From assembly GCA_039621445.1 (NCBI GenBank), contig CP154956.1, positions 82,456,474-82,520,473 of the forward strand: a stretch of DNA of 64,000 bases, in the 5' to 3' direction. The notes beneath the pieces are model-generated. The model was given only the letters and a program-made list of their open reading frames with translations, was not told the DNA's origin and ran no database searches. Both the position numbers and the translations under genes were made by a program. The DNA is from Euglena gracilis. Its lineage: Eukaryota > Euglenida > Euglenophyceae > Euglenales. Shown piece after piece: positions 50,570-61,499 of the stretch (position 1 is its first letter; every line of letters starts with the position of its first letter).

Positions 50570-52173
50570 ACTCAGCCAAAGGGTCACATATGCCATGCGG
50601 CTGGGTAAATGCTCGTGATTGACAATGTGAAAACGGATTTTTTTGGAGAGCATGGCCACCAAACCAAAGAAGGGAAACCATGTGCATTTAAAAGGAAACC
50701 GAAAAATTCTGGAATGAAAATTATGAAAAGATATATGCAAAAATGTGCATTGGAAACCTGGAAATAAAGGAACGAACGGAAGACATCAAAAGATACATGG
50801 AAAGACGTCAACATGATCAAAGGTATCGAAATACTTAAATCGCCAGCAGAGAAACCATTGGCAGAGCAAAGTGGACGAGAGAAATCAGGATTTGCTGGTC
50901 TCTCCATCGGCATCTGCAGTTCACAGGGGGTGACATAATTTTTCATGGGTTCGGTTCGGACTGGTGCCCCATCAGCTTCAGGGCAGCTTTCAATCGGTTT
51001 CCGAGGGCTGTGCGTGCAGCGTGCGTCTTGTAGTCCACCACCTTACCACCATCAATGTATGGGGGAAGCCTGCTTGCCGCTTTCCCTTCTAACGCTTTGT
51101 GCCAAATTCTTACAATTGTGTTTTTTGCTCGACTTGGGGGAGGGACTTTCAGACTTTGGTCACACCACTATTTCAACTTCAAGATCATCACCTGGGGGAA
51201 GGGGGAGGCTCGGCACCAATCTGAATTTGCAAGGCTCTTCATCCAGATTTTGTTTTCTTGTTTTTGTGCTCATTCTGCGTTCTTCTTGTTCGCCTTAGCT
51301 TTTGGTGCAAGGGCTGTCGCACACACACATTGCTTATGAAGGTTTTCAGGCCTTTAGTGTGTTTTTCTGATTTTAGAGTTCGGAGTTTGCAGAACACAAA
51401 ATACCAGACATAAAAGGTGCACAAAGACAATTTTAGTTTTTTTTCTTTAAATACCAAAGCCCCTCCCACACAGCCACCATTTATCGAACCCTGGTTCATT
51501 GCTGGTTGTTAACAGCAGGTACATCGGAATCAAATATACTTTAAATGATGCACTTGTGACGTCCCGTTGCACTTGTAACCTTCAGAAGCCACCCATAACT
51601 TATGTCTTTCCATTGTACACAAAAACTTGAGCAGGCTTTGTGGGACGAAACTTCCGGGGCAGCGCCGGTAGAAGACCACCAAAACCCACCGCTCACCACT
51701 GGTAATTGGGGTGGGCAATCTGCGCTGGAAGGTAGTCCGGCCTCTGGAAACAACTGTTTGAAAACAACGTCGAAAATCCAAATATTGGCAAACAAAGATC
51801 CAGGAAGTTCTCAAATGCGATTGAGACTTGCAGCCGTTTCAGGAGGGGGGGCCTGCAGAACTTTGGGGGCTTTTTTGATGAGCGACACAAATCTGAAACG
51901 CGTCATACACCAGTTGCACCCCCCCCCCGAAGGGGAGGCTGCATGTCGACGACTGTATCTGGGCTGGGCTGGACCAAAAATGACTTGCAAAACACAGCTA
52001 TAAAAAAAAAGAGCATCTGCCAACCCCACCCCAAAAAAACACTCAAAAAAACAGGCCCAAAACACCATTTTTGGCCATTTTGAACACTTTTAAAAAAAAT
52101 TTCAGCACTTCCCACCGAAAATATTTTGGCTGGACAAAAAAAGGGGCTGGCTGGGATGACAGCACTCCCCCCC

Positions 52174-52572
52174 AGGGTTCGATATAAGGACAGGTGGGGG
52201 GGGGGGTGGTCCGGACTCCCCCCCCCCTGCGGGCCAGGAGGGGGGAGGGGTGGGGGGACACCCCCCCCACCTAAACAGGTGCGCGGTCTGTGTGACCGAA
52301 AATTTTTGACCCCCCAAAACGACCAAAAGTGCCATTTTGGGCACTTTTTGGGCAAAAATGTGCCAAAAATGCAAAAAATTTTCGGCGAAAAGCGCCAGAG
52401 GAAAAAAATTGACCCTTTTTGGGGGGTCCCGGGAACCCCCCCGAGGGTCGGTCCGGACCCCCCTGGCAGGTGGGGGGGTGGTCCGGACCCCCCCCTTGCG
52501 GGCCAGGAGGGGGGGGGGTGGGGGGGACACCCCCCCACCTAAACTATGTACGCCCTCCTTATATCGAACCCT
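52174..52572. mobile_element. Inverted-repeat element with TCGATATAAG termini
   Basis: Left AGGGTTCGATATAAGGA, right TCCTTATATCGAACCCT, exact reverse complements. The interior holds two direct copies of GGTGGGG...ACACCCCCCCACCTAAAC and several C-run/G-run junctions. The terminal motif recurs singly near 25723, 44716, 44758 and 51483. It ends about 400 bp 3' of the dioxygenase exons. Confidence 0.8.
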
Positions 52573-52985
52573 GCTCCCCCCCCCCCGGGAGGTGCTGCTG
52601 CAACTGGGCTGGGCCAAAACCGGGGCTGGCTGCGGCATCCCCCCAAGGGGGGGTCTGCAAAAAATGAAAGAAATGCATTTCAGAAAAGCGGAGGGGGGGA
52701 CTTCTGTTTGAGAGTCCCTGTTTGTGTGCAAAGGGGAAAACCTTTGGTGCTTCACAGGGCAGCCCTTAATGACAAAAAAAATCCCTTCCGGCAACATTCA
52801 ATGAAAAATCTACAAAAAATGGCAGAAAAATCGGCGAAGTTTGAAAAAAAAACCAAGTCTTGTTTTGATTTTTGGCGGAAAACAAGGGAACAGACTCCTA
52901 TTGGGGGGGTTGTTATTGGGGGGGACTTGGGGGTTTTGTATTTCTGTTTTTCCCCTCTCAAGCTCATGCGAGGATGAGGGTTCAC

Positions 52986-53088
52986 AGATGGCTGGCTGTC
53001 CCTGCAGCAGAAGGCCCGGCGGGTTGCTTTGGTGCCACACCTGCCCGTCCAGGAAGCAGACCCCACCCACATCCAGGTCGTACACGTA
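52986..53088 (-). CDS. Dioxygenase exon 3 (distal His)
   Basis: Acceptor AAAGCACACAG, donor ATCT/GTGAAC. Reads YVYDLDVGGVCFLDGQ then VWHQSNPPGLLLQGQPAI. This is the 'G...lF.g...H.g.p' segment of the family. Confidence 0.65.
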
Positions 53089-54096
53089 CTGTGTGCTTTC
53101 ATTTGGGCCAGCCGAGGGCCAGTGGCAGCAAGTGGGAGAGATGGAGAAAAGGCCACTGCCAGCGTACGGGTCGGCAGGGGGGGGGGACTGGGGGAAATTG
53201 TAGTTTTGACAAGTCATGTGTGACAAGGGTGACATCACATATAATGCCACATGACCTTTTTTTAGATCCTTTGGGTCCAAAAAAAGATCCAATTAGAGTT
53301 CACGCGTTTTTGGCAATTTTGACTCCGAATCAAGGTTCCATCCACAGGTGGTGTGGGGAAAGGTCGCGAGGGTTCGCCCCTCCTGGAGGAGGGGGTTGCC
53401 AATGTCCCTGCCAGGGCCGTCCCAGATGGTCAGGCCTCCGCCCTCGAAGGCCTCGTCGGTCGGCAGCTGCAGGATGAATGACCCATCCACGTCGGAGCAC
53501 GCCAACGTGGATATGGAGTGCATTCCAAGAAAAGCCCAAGACCACAGCGGATTGGCGGGGAATGCATCTATTTGAAGTGAACCGGGAGGGGTCCAATGCA
53601 ACCGACTGCTGGGACCTGGCGGGTACCCAAAAACTGGCAAAAAACCAAATCCAACTGGAGATTTCAACGTACAATAAAAATCTGAAGATTCTCAATGAAC
53701 AGGATTTCAAAATTGTTAGCAGCTCCTTCCAACGTTTTGAGGCAAACCCACCCCCAAAACCCTCAAAAAAAACAACCATTTTTGACACCTTTGACTTATC
53801 CAAAAAAAATTTCGGCACAGCCTGGAAGTGAAAATGGATTTCACAACAGGCTCACAGCCCGTCTGTGGTATTTCCTGTCTATTCCTTTGAATCCTGCTGG
53901 GCATTGCTGCTGAGACTTGTGCACATTTGGCTGAAAAAAAGGGTTCTCATTGGCTGCACCCCAGGGACCCCTGTGGAAGAATCTCCCTGTGGGGGAGCTT
54001 CAGGTCTGCACTGGCATGAGCACCACCGTCAATGTGCTTGGGCAGGTGTGTCTGCAACCCGGTGGGACGGTAGCGGGTGATGAAACTTTGAGCCCT
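52986..54096 (-). CDS. 2-oxoglutarate/Fe(II) dioxygenase gene (three exons seen), prolyl 4-hydroxylase-like
   Basis: Enzymes of this family use Fe(II), held by H-x-D...H, and 2-oxoglutarate to hydroxylate substrates. Exon 1 gives FITRYRPTGLQTHLPKHID, containing the H-x-D motif (HID). Exon 2 gives DGSFILQLPTDEAFEGGG then LTIWDG, the hallmark F-E-G-G-G core. Exon 3 gives VYDLDVGGVCFLDGQVWH, with the distal histidine, followed by QSNPPG. The late arginine that binds 2-oxoglutarate is not seen and may lie in an unrecognised 3' exon. The 5' end is also missing. Substrate (protein proline, lysine or other) cannot be told. Confidence 0.7.
53346..53484 (-). CDS. Dioxygenase exon 2 (FEGGG core); 5' border unresolved
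   Basis: Reads SFILQLPTDEAFEGGGL then TIWDGPGRDIGNPL and QEGRTLATFPHTT; donor CACCT/GTGGAT. No AG precedes the point where exon 1 homology should join (around GATGGG at 53487-53482); the first AG acceptor is CATCCTGCAG before 53466, which would drop SFILQ. Either a non-AG acceptor or an extra exon is involved. Confidence 0.6.
54027..54096 (-). CDS. Dioxygenase exon 1 (H-x-D)
   Basis: Acceptor CCCGATTTGAG, donor GACG/GTGGTG, phase 0 in and 1 out. Reads RAQSFITRYRPTGLQTH then LPKHID. The sequence before it is AT-rich with no clear earlier exon. Confidence 0.65.
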
Positions 54097-54109
54097 CTCA
54101 AATCGGGTG

Positions 54110-55280
54110 GAGGCAGGCTGCATCGCGCAAAAACAGATGGGGGTGAGATGGAATGGGGGCAGGCTGTGGTTCGGAGGGGGTTCTTTGTACAAATCCCCAA
54201 TGAGGGACAAGAACCTGTGCTGTTATTTGGTTTTGCTGATAATCGGTCCTGGGAGTTGATTTGGGGATTGCAAACATATGGTCCTTTCGAGGTTCCTTTC
54301 GATAAATTTTTTTGAATGTGATTGAATGCCTCGATTGCAAGGAATCCAACAAATGCGACTTTCTTCCTTTTCCTCAGTCATATCTGGAAGGCCCAGAGGC
54401 AACACCTTCAAATAGAATTGGACAATTATGGAATCAAATTCAGACAGACGTTACGTTTCAGTGCCAGGGCAAAATCAGGTAAATGGTTGCTACTGAATTT
54501 CTGAAAGAATAAAAGTTGCCAATGTTTGGGAAATTTGGAATACATGTGACATCCAAGATGGTTGGGATGGCACACAAATGAGGTTTCGGGTTTGTGTGTT
54601 CAGAAACAAAAAGATGATGATGGTGTTTTGTTCAGGTAAGGGAAAGCTGTTACCATCTGATTCCAAGCAGCAATCAAATCTAAAATTTAAATGATCTCTG
54701 ACCATGTGCCTTCATCTCTTCAACTGAGCAAAATATGCTCTTTTTGTTGAGCTTTGCTTCCCTGATTGTTTGGCAAATGCAACTGGCACATCTGCAAAGC
54801 ACTGTGCAGCCTATTCATCAGGACGAACCTCCCTATGCAAGTGGCTCCATTCAGCATAAATGCGATCACAAAGATCAAGAAGTGGACAGAAACCATAGCA
54901 CCATATGTTGAACAAACACCCTTTTATCTCATGACACAGACATATTTTACACACATACATGGTTGTCTATTTTATAAATAGTCAGTTGGCTAATCGGCTT
55001 GTCGGGGGGGGGGGGGGGGGCAATAACCCGACAGTTAATTTTGAGGCCTGGAAATGCAAAATTGGGTTGGTGATTTCGGATTTGGTGCTAACATCCTAAA
55101 TTGACTGTTGTTTATTCCAAATTTGAGTGGAACAAAGGCTGTTTTTAGGACCCAGGGGGGGTCCGACCCAATGAACTGATTTGGGCAACCGATTACTTAG
55201 CCAATTAAACAATCCCAAATATTCAAAAATTCCACACCAGAGATTTTTTTTAAAAAAACCTATTTCCAGGGCCCGATGCC
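54110..55280. other. AT-rich stretch, no gene recognised
   Basis: No island of biased codons; a 16-base G run at 55004-55020. Upstream exons of the dioxygenase were sought here and not found. Confidence 0.45.
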
Positions 55281-55287
55281 TGTCTTG

Positions 55288-56665
55288 AAAATCGACTGAC
55301 ATTAACGGATTTTAGCAGGGGCGCCGTTAGTAATTAACGATTTTCAAGACAGGCGCCGTTAATATAAAACGATTTTCAGAGACAGGCAGCTGGTCCAACT
55401 GATGGAACGGATTACGACTATGTGAATCAGAACGCGCAGATGCATGTGCACGCGTAGTGTGTGTGGGGAAAATATTTTTCATTGACCCCACCCCGAAGTG
55501 CAATTGTTTTTGGCCATCACTGTTTGTCGTCAGTTGCAGGGATTTTTCTGTCAACCGGCAAAGAACCTCCGCACGCAACCCAGTTCGAAACGCAAAAACG
55601 AGGAGGTTCCAGCGCTGGTTTTCCAACAGATTCTTGGAATTGAATTGTGTCGACAATGACAACAATTCAGCTTCAGACCAATCCCAGAGTCCTCTTTTTG
55701 AGCAGCTATGATGGCCTTGTGTGCGTGTTCTCGCTTCAAAGCGGGTGGGATGAATTCATTCAGCAAAGGAAATTTCCGGGGTGCTGAGGCCACAAGGGCA
55801 ACATCCGGGACCCTTTCGTTGTACACTCGCATCAAGACGTTTACATAATTTCGCCAAGATTCGGCCGACGTCTCTTGCACTGACACATTCTGTTCCTCAC
55901 GTTGTTTGTTGTAAGCCTCAATGGCTTCCTGCTCATCAAACAAAAAAAAAACAGACTGAATGCAGCGACGCCCCCACGCACGCAAACACTCATCAATTGA
56001 TGAGTATTTCACACCCAGTGGATCGCAAAGATCAACGAAGGACAAAAAAATGAGCCAAAACGAGCTCGCTGCACGTTCTGAGAACCAGGCGTTTTTTTGG
56101 GCGGGGACGTGAAAAGTGGACCGTTAACAGGGTCCTCGGGATCTTTTTTTCACCACAGCAGCAGCTTTTTGCATCTCAGCAACGAAAAACACCAGGGATG
56201 GAGGGGCTTTCAGACTGGCCTCCCACACGAGGTTTTGCCGCTTGGCCATCAAGAACAATCTATGAAAAAATAAAGAATCCAAATTTCACTTTTCACCGGA
56301 CCAATTTCATCACATCACTCATTTCGACATTAACGGATTTTAGCAGGGGCTCCGTTTAGTAATTAACGATTTTCAAGACAGGTGCCGTTACTATAAAATG
56401 GTTTTCAGAGGGGCGCCGTTTTCTTGACTAAAACCACAAAAAAACGACAAAAAATCCACCCTACGGGTTACTAATTGTCGAACGTTGTTCAAGACAGACG
56501 TGCGGGCCCGGTGAAATAGTTTTAGAACAATCGACCGCACTAACGGTTTTAGCAGGGGCGCCAGGCGGCCCCAAGGCGGCCTGGCGCCTTAGGCGCCTTG
56601 GGGCCGCCTGGCGCCTTGGGGCCGCCCGGCGCCCCTGCTAAAATCGTTAGTGGCAGTCGATTTTT
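55288..56665. mobile_element. ~1378 bp element with TAACGGTTTTAGCAGGGGCGCC termini
   Basis: The left end AAAATCGACTGACATTAAC...AGCAGGGGCGCC is mirrored at the right end (GGCGCCCCTGCT...CAGTCGATTTTT). The terminal block recurs internally in direct orientation near 56325 and again near 56535, and the last 130 bp is itself a palindrome of GGCGCC/GGGGCCGCC blocks. It encloses a broken minus-strand reading frame. Confidence 0.7.
55551..56249 (-). pseudogene. Broken ORF inside the ~1378 bp element
   Basis: Begins ATG at 56249 (MAKRQNLVWEASLKAPP...), reaches TAA at 56126-56124, then continues in the same frame for 190 codons (FSERAASSFWLIFLSFVD, EQEAIEAYNKQREEQN, SWRNYVNVLMRVYNERV, FIPPALKREHAHKAII) to a stop at 55551. 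Codon use is not G/C-biased, unlike the host exons, in keeping with a foreign or mobile origin. No family recognised; one stop codon is the only break. Confidence 0.6.
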
Positions 56666-56979
56666 GTATAAAATTTGGTGACCCGGAGGGGGGGGGCAGG
56701 TGGGGGGTCCGCCACCCCCCTCCCGCCCTCCCCCCCCCCAGGCGGCATTAACTTTGGTGCTGACTTGGCTCAAGCCATCTTCGATAACATGCTGGAGGCT
56801 GAAATTGGGGGGAGCTGACTCCAAGTCAATTCCAAGCTTCCAGTTAAATGCCTTGAAAAGAGGTCTATGCTGAAGCCAACAGTCTGGAGAGCCGACTTTG
56901 GGGAAGAGGGCACCAGCCGGGCTGTTCACTAACCCGGGGGGGTAACCAGGAGGTGGGATGAGCCGGGGGGGGGGGGGGG

Positions 56980-56980
<1 letters not shown>

Positions 56981-57072
<92 letters not shown>

Positions 57073-57175
57073 GGTGGGTGGGTGGTTGGGTGGGTGGGTG
57101 GGTGGGTGGGTGGGTGGGTGGGTGGGTGGGTGGGTGGGTGGGTGGGTGGGTGTGGGTGTGTGTGGGTGTGGGTGT
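56981..57175 (+). repeat. (GT)n then (GTGG)n array
   Basis: Poly-G of 18, about 85 bp GT, then about 100 bp GTGG. Similar in design to the array at 26587. Confidence 0.98.
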
Positions 57176-57179
57176 ATGC

Positions 57180-58190
57180 ATTTATATGTATACATGTGTG
57201 TGTGTGTGTATGGCAAATGTTTGCTTTTCAGCTAGCGGCACTTTTGATGGCCAGCGGACCTAGTATTCCTGGACACTGGACTTAAAATAAATAGGATCGG
57301 CCCCACTTGCAACGCGCATCCTCCTTGGGCGGGCCGCGCAATTCCCAAAGGTGGGAGACAGGCAGGGATAAAAAAAGATAAAGGCTGCCAAATTGTCAGG
57401 GTCATTTGGGGGGGTGAATTTTCTAAAGAAATTTCCATTGACCGACATCCCTTCAGAGTCACTCCAATGGCTGGGAGGGATGGCATCTCATGGGGGCCAC
57501 CCAAATGACTTTTTGGGGGGTCCTGAAGCAAGATCAATGGTGTGTATCCACAATTGCGAACGCGATTTCTGTGATTCAGAGGAGATTCCCCCCCCTTGTT
57601 GTCCCTGGGCCGGCGGGGGTTTTTTGACCAGGTAAATGAAGCTATTTTAATACGGCCTTGTTGCCCCCCCCCCCCCTATTGTCTGATCGGGCCTCCCGAA
57701 AGGAGGTCGGTGGGACAGTCCCATAAATGATAACTCTAACTGACACCACCACAAAATCCCCAAGGGGTGTCATTTTTAGGGGGGATCTCTGAGCTCTTAT
57801 CCTTTAAGGGTCAGAGCGAAGCTTACCAGGGGGGCAACACCCCCTTTTTGACCCCCCCCCCCCGCTCTCAAGGCCACCTCCAGAGAACCAAAGTTTCCAG
57901 CATGAACCGCCAAAAGAACTTTTCTCAGAGACCCCCGCACATGTTGACACCTTATATTAATCCTAGTCTTGCGCCTGGCCTGATTTATATTTGTTTTGAT
58001 GGGGCCAAGTCCAAAAAGGGACCGTAAAACAGGGTCTATTTGGCAACAAGCAAACGTGTACTTTGGCAATAAATGAACACAAGGCTGCCACTCATCCAAT
58101 GTACATGGCTTGCCCGGGAACTCTGCAGCCGGCCAAAATTATGCCCCGAATCCGCGGCTTCGTTTTTTGACATGGTTTTGGCCGTTTTTG
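57180..58190. other. No gene recognised
   Basis: 57290-57400 shares a block with the interior of the 45931-46326 element. A possible plus-strand donor (GACCAG/GTAAAT at about 57630) follows a frame reading HNCERDFCDSEEIPP, without an acceptor. Confidence 0.35.
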
Positions 58191-58199
58191 GCCCATTTT

Positions 58200-58520
58200 G
58201 GGACAAAAAAAAACACAATTTCCCAAATTTCTCAAAAATGAAGCAAAATGAAAGAAAATTTTTAGAACATCAATTGAAATACGCCCTGTCTACCCGAATC
58301 ATGGTTTTCCCGTAGCCCGAGAAACGGCCATTTTTCCACATTTTGGGACGTTGTTTTCGACCCAAAAATCGCGAAATGCCAGATATCTCGAAATTAAAGC
58401 AGAATCAAGCAAAATGTCCAGAGACCAAAGATTGAAGCCCTTAAAACGCCGTATCTAAAAGTATTTTGATTTCCCCGTAACTCCACGCCTCGCCCGAGAT
58501 ATGGCCGATTTAGCCCGAGC
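58200..58520 (+). repeat. Diverged tandem copies of the dispersed repeat
   Basis: Two successive units share blocks such as ATTGAAGCCCTTA, GTATCTAA and TTTTGATTTCCCCG with 1149-1400. The second unit (about 58335-58520) is the closer match. Confidence 0.65.
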
Positions 58521-58556
58521 CCTGTGAAAGGGAAAAGTGCATGAAGGGCCCGCACT

Positions 58557-58700
58557 CGTCAGTCAGTCAGTCAGTCAGTCAGTCAGTCAGTCAGTCAGTC
58601 AGTCAGTCAGTCAGTCAGTCAGTCAGTCAGTCAGTCAGTCAGTCAGTCAGTCAGTCAGTCAGTCAGCCAGCCAGTCAGTTAGTTGGTTGGTTAGTTAGTT
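58557..58700 (+). repeat. (GTCA)n microsatellite
   Basis: About 120 bp of GTCA decaying to GTTA, directly after the diverged dispersed repeat at 58200-58520. Confidence 0.98.
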
Positions 58701-59437
58701 AATATTTTTTCGCACAAATTGACAAAATTTAGGCCCAAATTAGAACTGGCCTAAAACTGCAGGCCTAAAAAACGATAACGGCAGAAATTTGGACTACAAT
58801 CATAATCCTCACCCGATCCCATGGATACTTTTTTGGGACCTTCTCCAGCCACAAATGAGAGGCTGTGCCATATTATAAAATACACTGCACATCGCCCAAA
58901 AAAATGCAAAAATGCGTTGGGTCAGGGGTTTGATTATCCCCCCAAAATATGACCACCCCCTGTTAGCACCCCCCCCTCCCTGTCTTGGAATGCCACCCAA
59001 TACAAAACCAGGGGGTTGATTGGGAGGTGCCTGTGTGGGAACCCAAGATACGCACATAATTGCTGATATGCACATAATCGCTATGAATGGGAAAGCTTCA
59101 AGAGCTCCTCCGAAAGGGTGATCTTATCCTTGGCCACACCCTTGTGGTATTCCATGAAACACGAAATGCTCCATCGAGTGGCACTATATGAGGCATTGTC
59201 TCCCCAAGGCCACAATATTTGGTTGCATGGTTACTCCGTCCACCTTGCAGGTCAAAAGATCACGATGTCCAGATTATCTCACCATAACATCCACTTTGTT
59301 TATGACAATAACATCGTTCATTTATGGTGTTACAATAGCATGTGGTCCAGGGTTCAATATAGATATAGGTTTGGCAAAGACCTACACCTATGTCGACCAC
59401 CTTACACCCATGCCTATACCTAACTGTCACCTACGTA

Positions 59438-59590
59438 CCATGCCCCCCCCCATATAAGACCCCCCTGGCCGGCCGAAGGCCGGCCCTTTGGCCGGGACCG
59501 ACCCCCCCCCCCATATAAGACCCCCCAAATGACCCCCCCCCCCTGGGATTTTGGCTCCCGAGGGGGGGGGTCTTATATGGGGGGGCATGG
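59438..59590. mobile_element. 153 bp TA-flanked element with CATATAAGACCCC termini
   Basis: Left CCATGCCCCCCCCCATAT, right ATATGGGGGGGGGCATGG, with TAAGACC/GGTCTTA inside, and TA outside both ends. Central GGCCGGCCGAAGGCCGGCC palindrome. Noncoding. Confidence 0.8.
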
Positions 59591-60655
59591 TATTCTCCGT
59601 ATGCCAAAAGGGCCAATTGGGCCAGAAATGCCTGGAGAACCCCTATTTTTTTGCCAAATATGGCTCAAAAAGGTCAAAGTGGCTGGGATTTGTAAAAAGT
59701 GGCCATATAAATCGCAAGTGTTCCCACAATTACACCTAGCGCCTGAAATGTTTGCCCACGGCTGGCAAAAATATTTACCCCAACCTGTCAAAAAGTTTGC
59801 TAGTGCCCTCAAAAAAATTTGCCCAAAGGTCTCAAAAATTTTTGCACTGCGCCCCAAAAATATTTGCACTTGTTCCGAAAAAATTTGCCCTCCGTCATTT
59901 TCTCTTTGCACAATGAAACAAAGTGTTGCACTGCACAATGGAAAAACATCCACACCGATTGAAGTTTCAAAGGGAAAAAGTGCAAAACACCCGATCAAAG
60001 TGCAATAATTTTCGGAACGGAGGGACATATTTTTGGGGTGAGGTACAAACATTTTTGAGATAAAATGCAAAAAAAATGAACGGAAGTGCAAAAATATACA
60101 GTGTGAAATGCAAAAATTTCAAACGTTAGGTGTAAAAAATTCAAAACATTTGTCACAAAAATTGTCACAACTGTTTGTTATATATACAAAAACTCTGGCT
60201 TCAAGGCTCTGGCTTCACGCCCAAACCAGCGTTCAAGGAATCACGGCCAATTTCGCCCTAAATACCCATTTTTTGAACATTTTTGAGCATTTTTGACCTT
60301 TTTGGGCGCATGGCCATGTCAATCAGCCGATTGAAGTTTATGGAAGCAAGATGGTCAAAAAAGATATTCACTGCTTGCAGAATCTGCCCCCTATCTTTTG
60401 ATACAAAAACTGTGTCCAGAACGCCGGTTCGGGCGTGAAGCTGTGCTTCAAACGCCGGTTCGGGCGGCAGCTCCACACGTCTGATGCCATGTTACCCATC
60501 AATCGAAAGCTCTTCTCAAGGGCTTTTGACAGATGGCCGCAGGATTCAACCATAATGCACACAGCGCTGACTTTCAGCGATTGTGTATTCAAAAAATTTG
60601 ACGTCTTAATTGAAATCCCACACAGCATAACGTGGTATGTCACCCCCCCCCAATA

Positions 60656-61018
60656 ACGTGACCCCCCCCCCTATTTGTCACCCCCCCCCAATAGTCGCCC
60701 CCCCCCTTGGGGGGGTTACCCATGGACCCATGGAAATGTGGGGGAAATTGAGTAACTCCCCCCTAATTGTCACCCCCCCCCTAATAGTCGCCAGGGGGGT
60801 CAAAACGCTCCCGAGGGGGTGCCATATAGGGGGGGGGGGTCAAGTTAGTCGGGAGGGGGGGGGGGGCGACAATTAGTACCCCCCATGGACATCCTATGGA
60901 CATATAGAGTAAATTGAGTAACCCCCCCCCTAATTGTCACCCCCCCCTAATTGTCGCATTGTCGCCAGGGGGTCAAAACGATCCCTGGGGAGTGCCATAT
61001 AGGGGGGGGGGTCACGTT
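60656..61018. mobile_element. TA-flanked element with ACGTGACCCC termini
   Basis: Left ACGTGACCCCCCCCCC, right GGGGGGGGGTCACGT, each bordered by TA. The interior has two direct copies of a unit containing GTCAAAACG...CTCCC...GTGCCATATAGGGG and several CTAATTGTCACCCC motifs; similar motifs appear at 63050-63160. Confidence 0.75.
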
Positions 61019-61360
61019 ATGCCATGCTCGCTTGGTGCCCTCAGAACTCAGCCACACTGCACAGGGCTCTGAAAATCGCCGATCGCATGTTCGGACCCTT
61101 TTCGCAAATTCCAAATTCCACTGTTCACCTGCCATGTTGCCCCTTGACCGAGAGCCCTTCTCAAGGGCTTTCAGCAGATGGCCTTAGATTTCAGCCGTGC
61201 TGCATGGTATTCTATTTCAGCAATTCCCAAATTTGGCCAAAATGGAAATTGCTGCACAAAATACCCCAATTTCTGGTCAAATACCCAACAAAAGCTACTC
61301 AGATATGATTGCCGCATGTCTACAAAGCCGTTTGGACACTTTTTGGCACTTTTCATTTTG

Positions 61361-61418
61361 GGTCCCCAAGGCGCCAGCTTCCCGCCCAAACCGGCGGGAA
61401 GCTGGCGTCTTGGGGACC
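61361..61418. repeat. 26-bp-arm hairpin
   Basis: GGTCCCCAAGGCGCCAGC... pairs with its inverted copy (one mismatch) around the six-base loop CAAACC. GC-rich arms should form a stable stem. Confidence 0.85.
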
Positions 61419-61499
61419 GGCGTCTTCTGGACGCCGGTTCAGTGCAGAAATTTATGTGCCGAACCAGTGTCCAGAACGCCAGTTCGGGCGTGAAGCCAG

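Noticed and set aside
51602-51960. Plus-strand frame of 133 codons (KLEQALWDETSGAAPVED)
   Set aside because: Codon endings are not G/C-biased, the frame runs through C runs, and no splice sites or homology were recognised.
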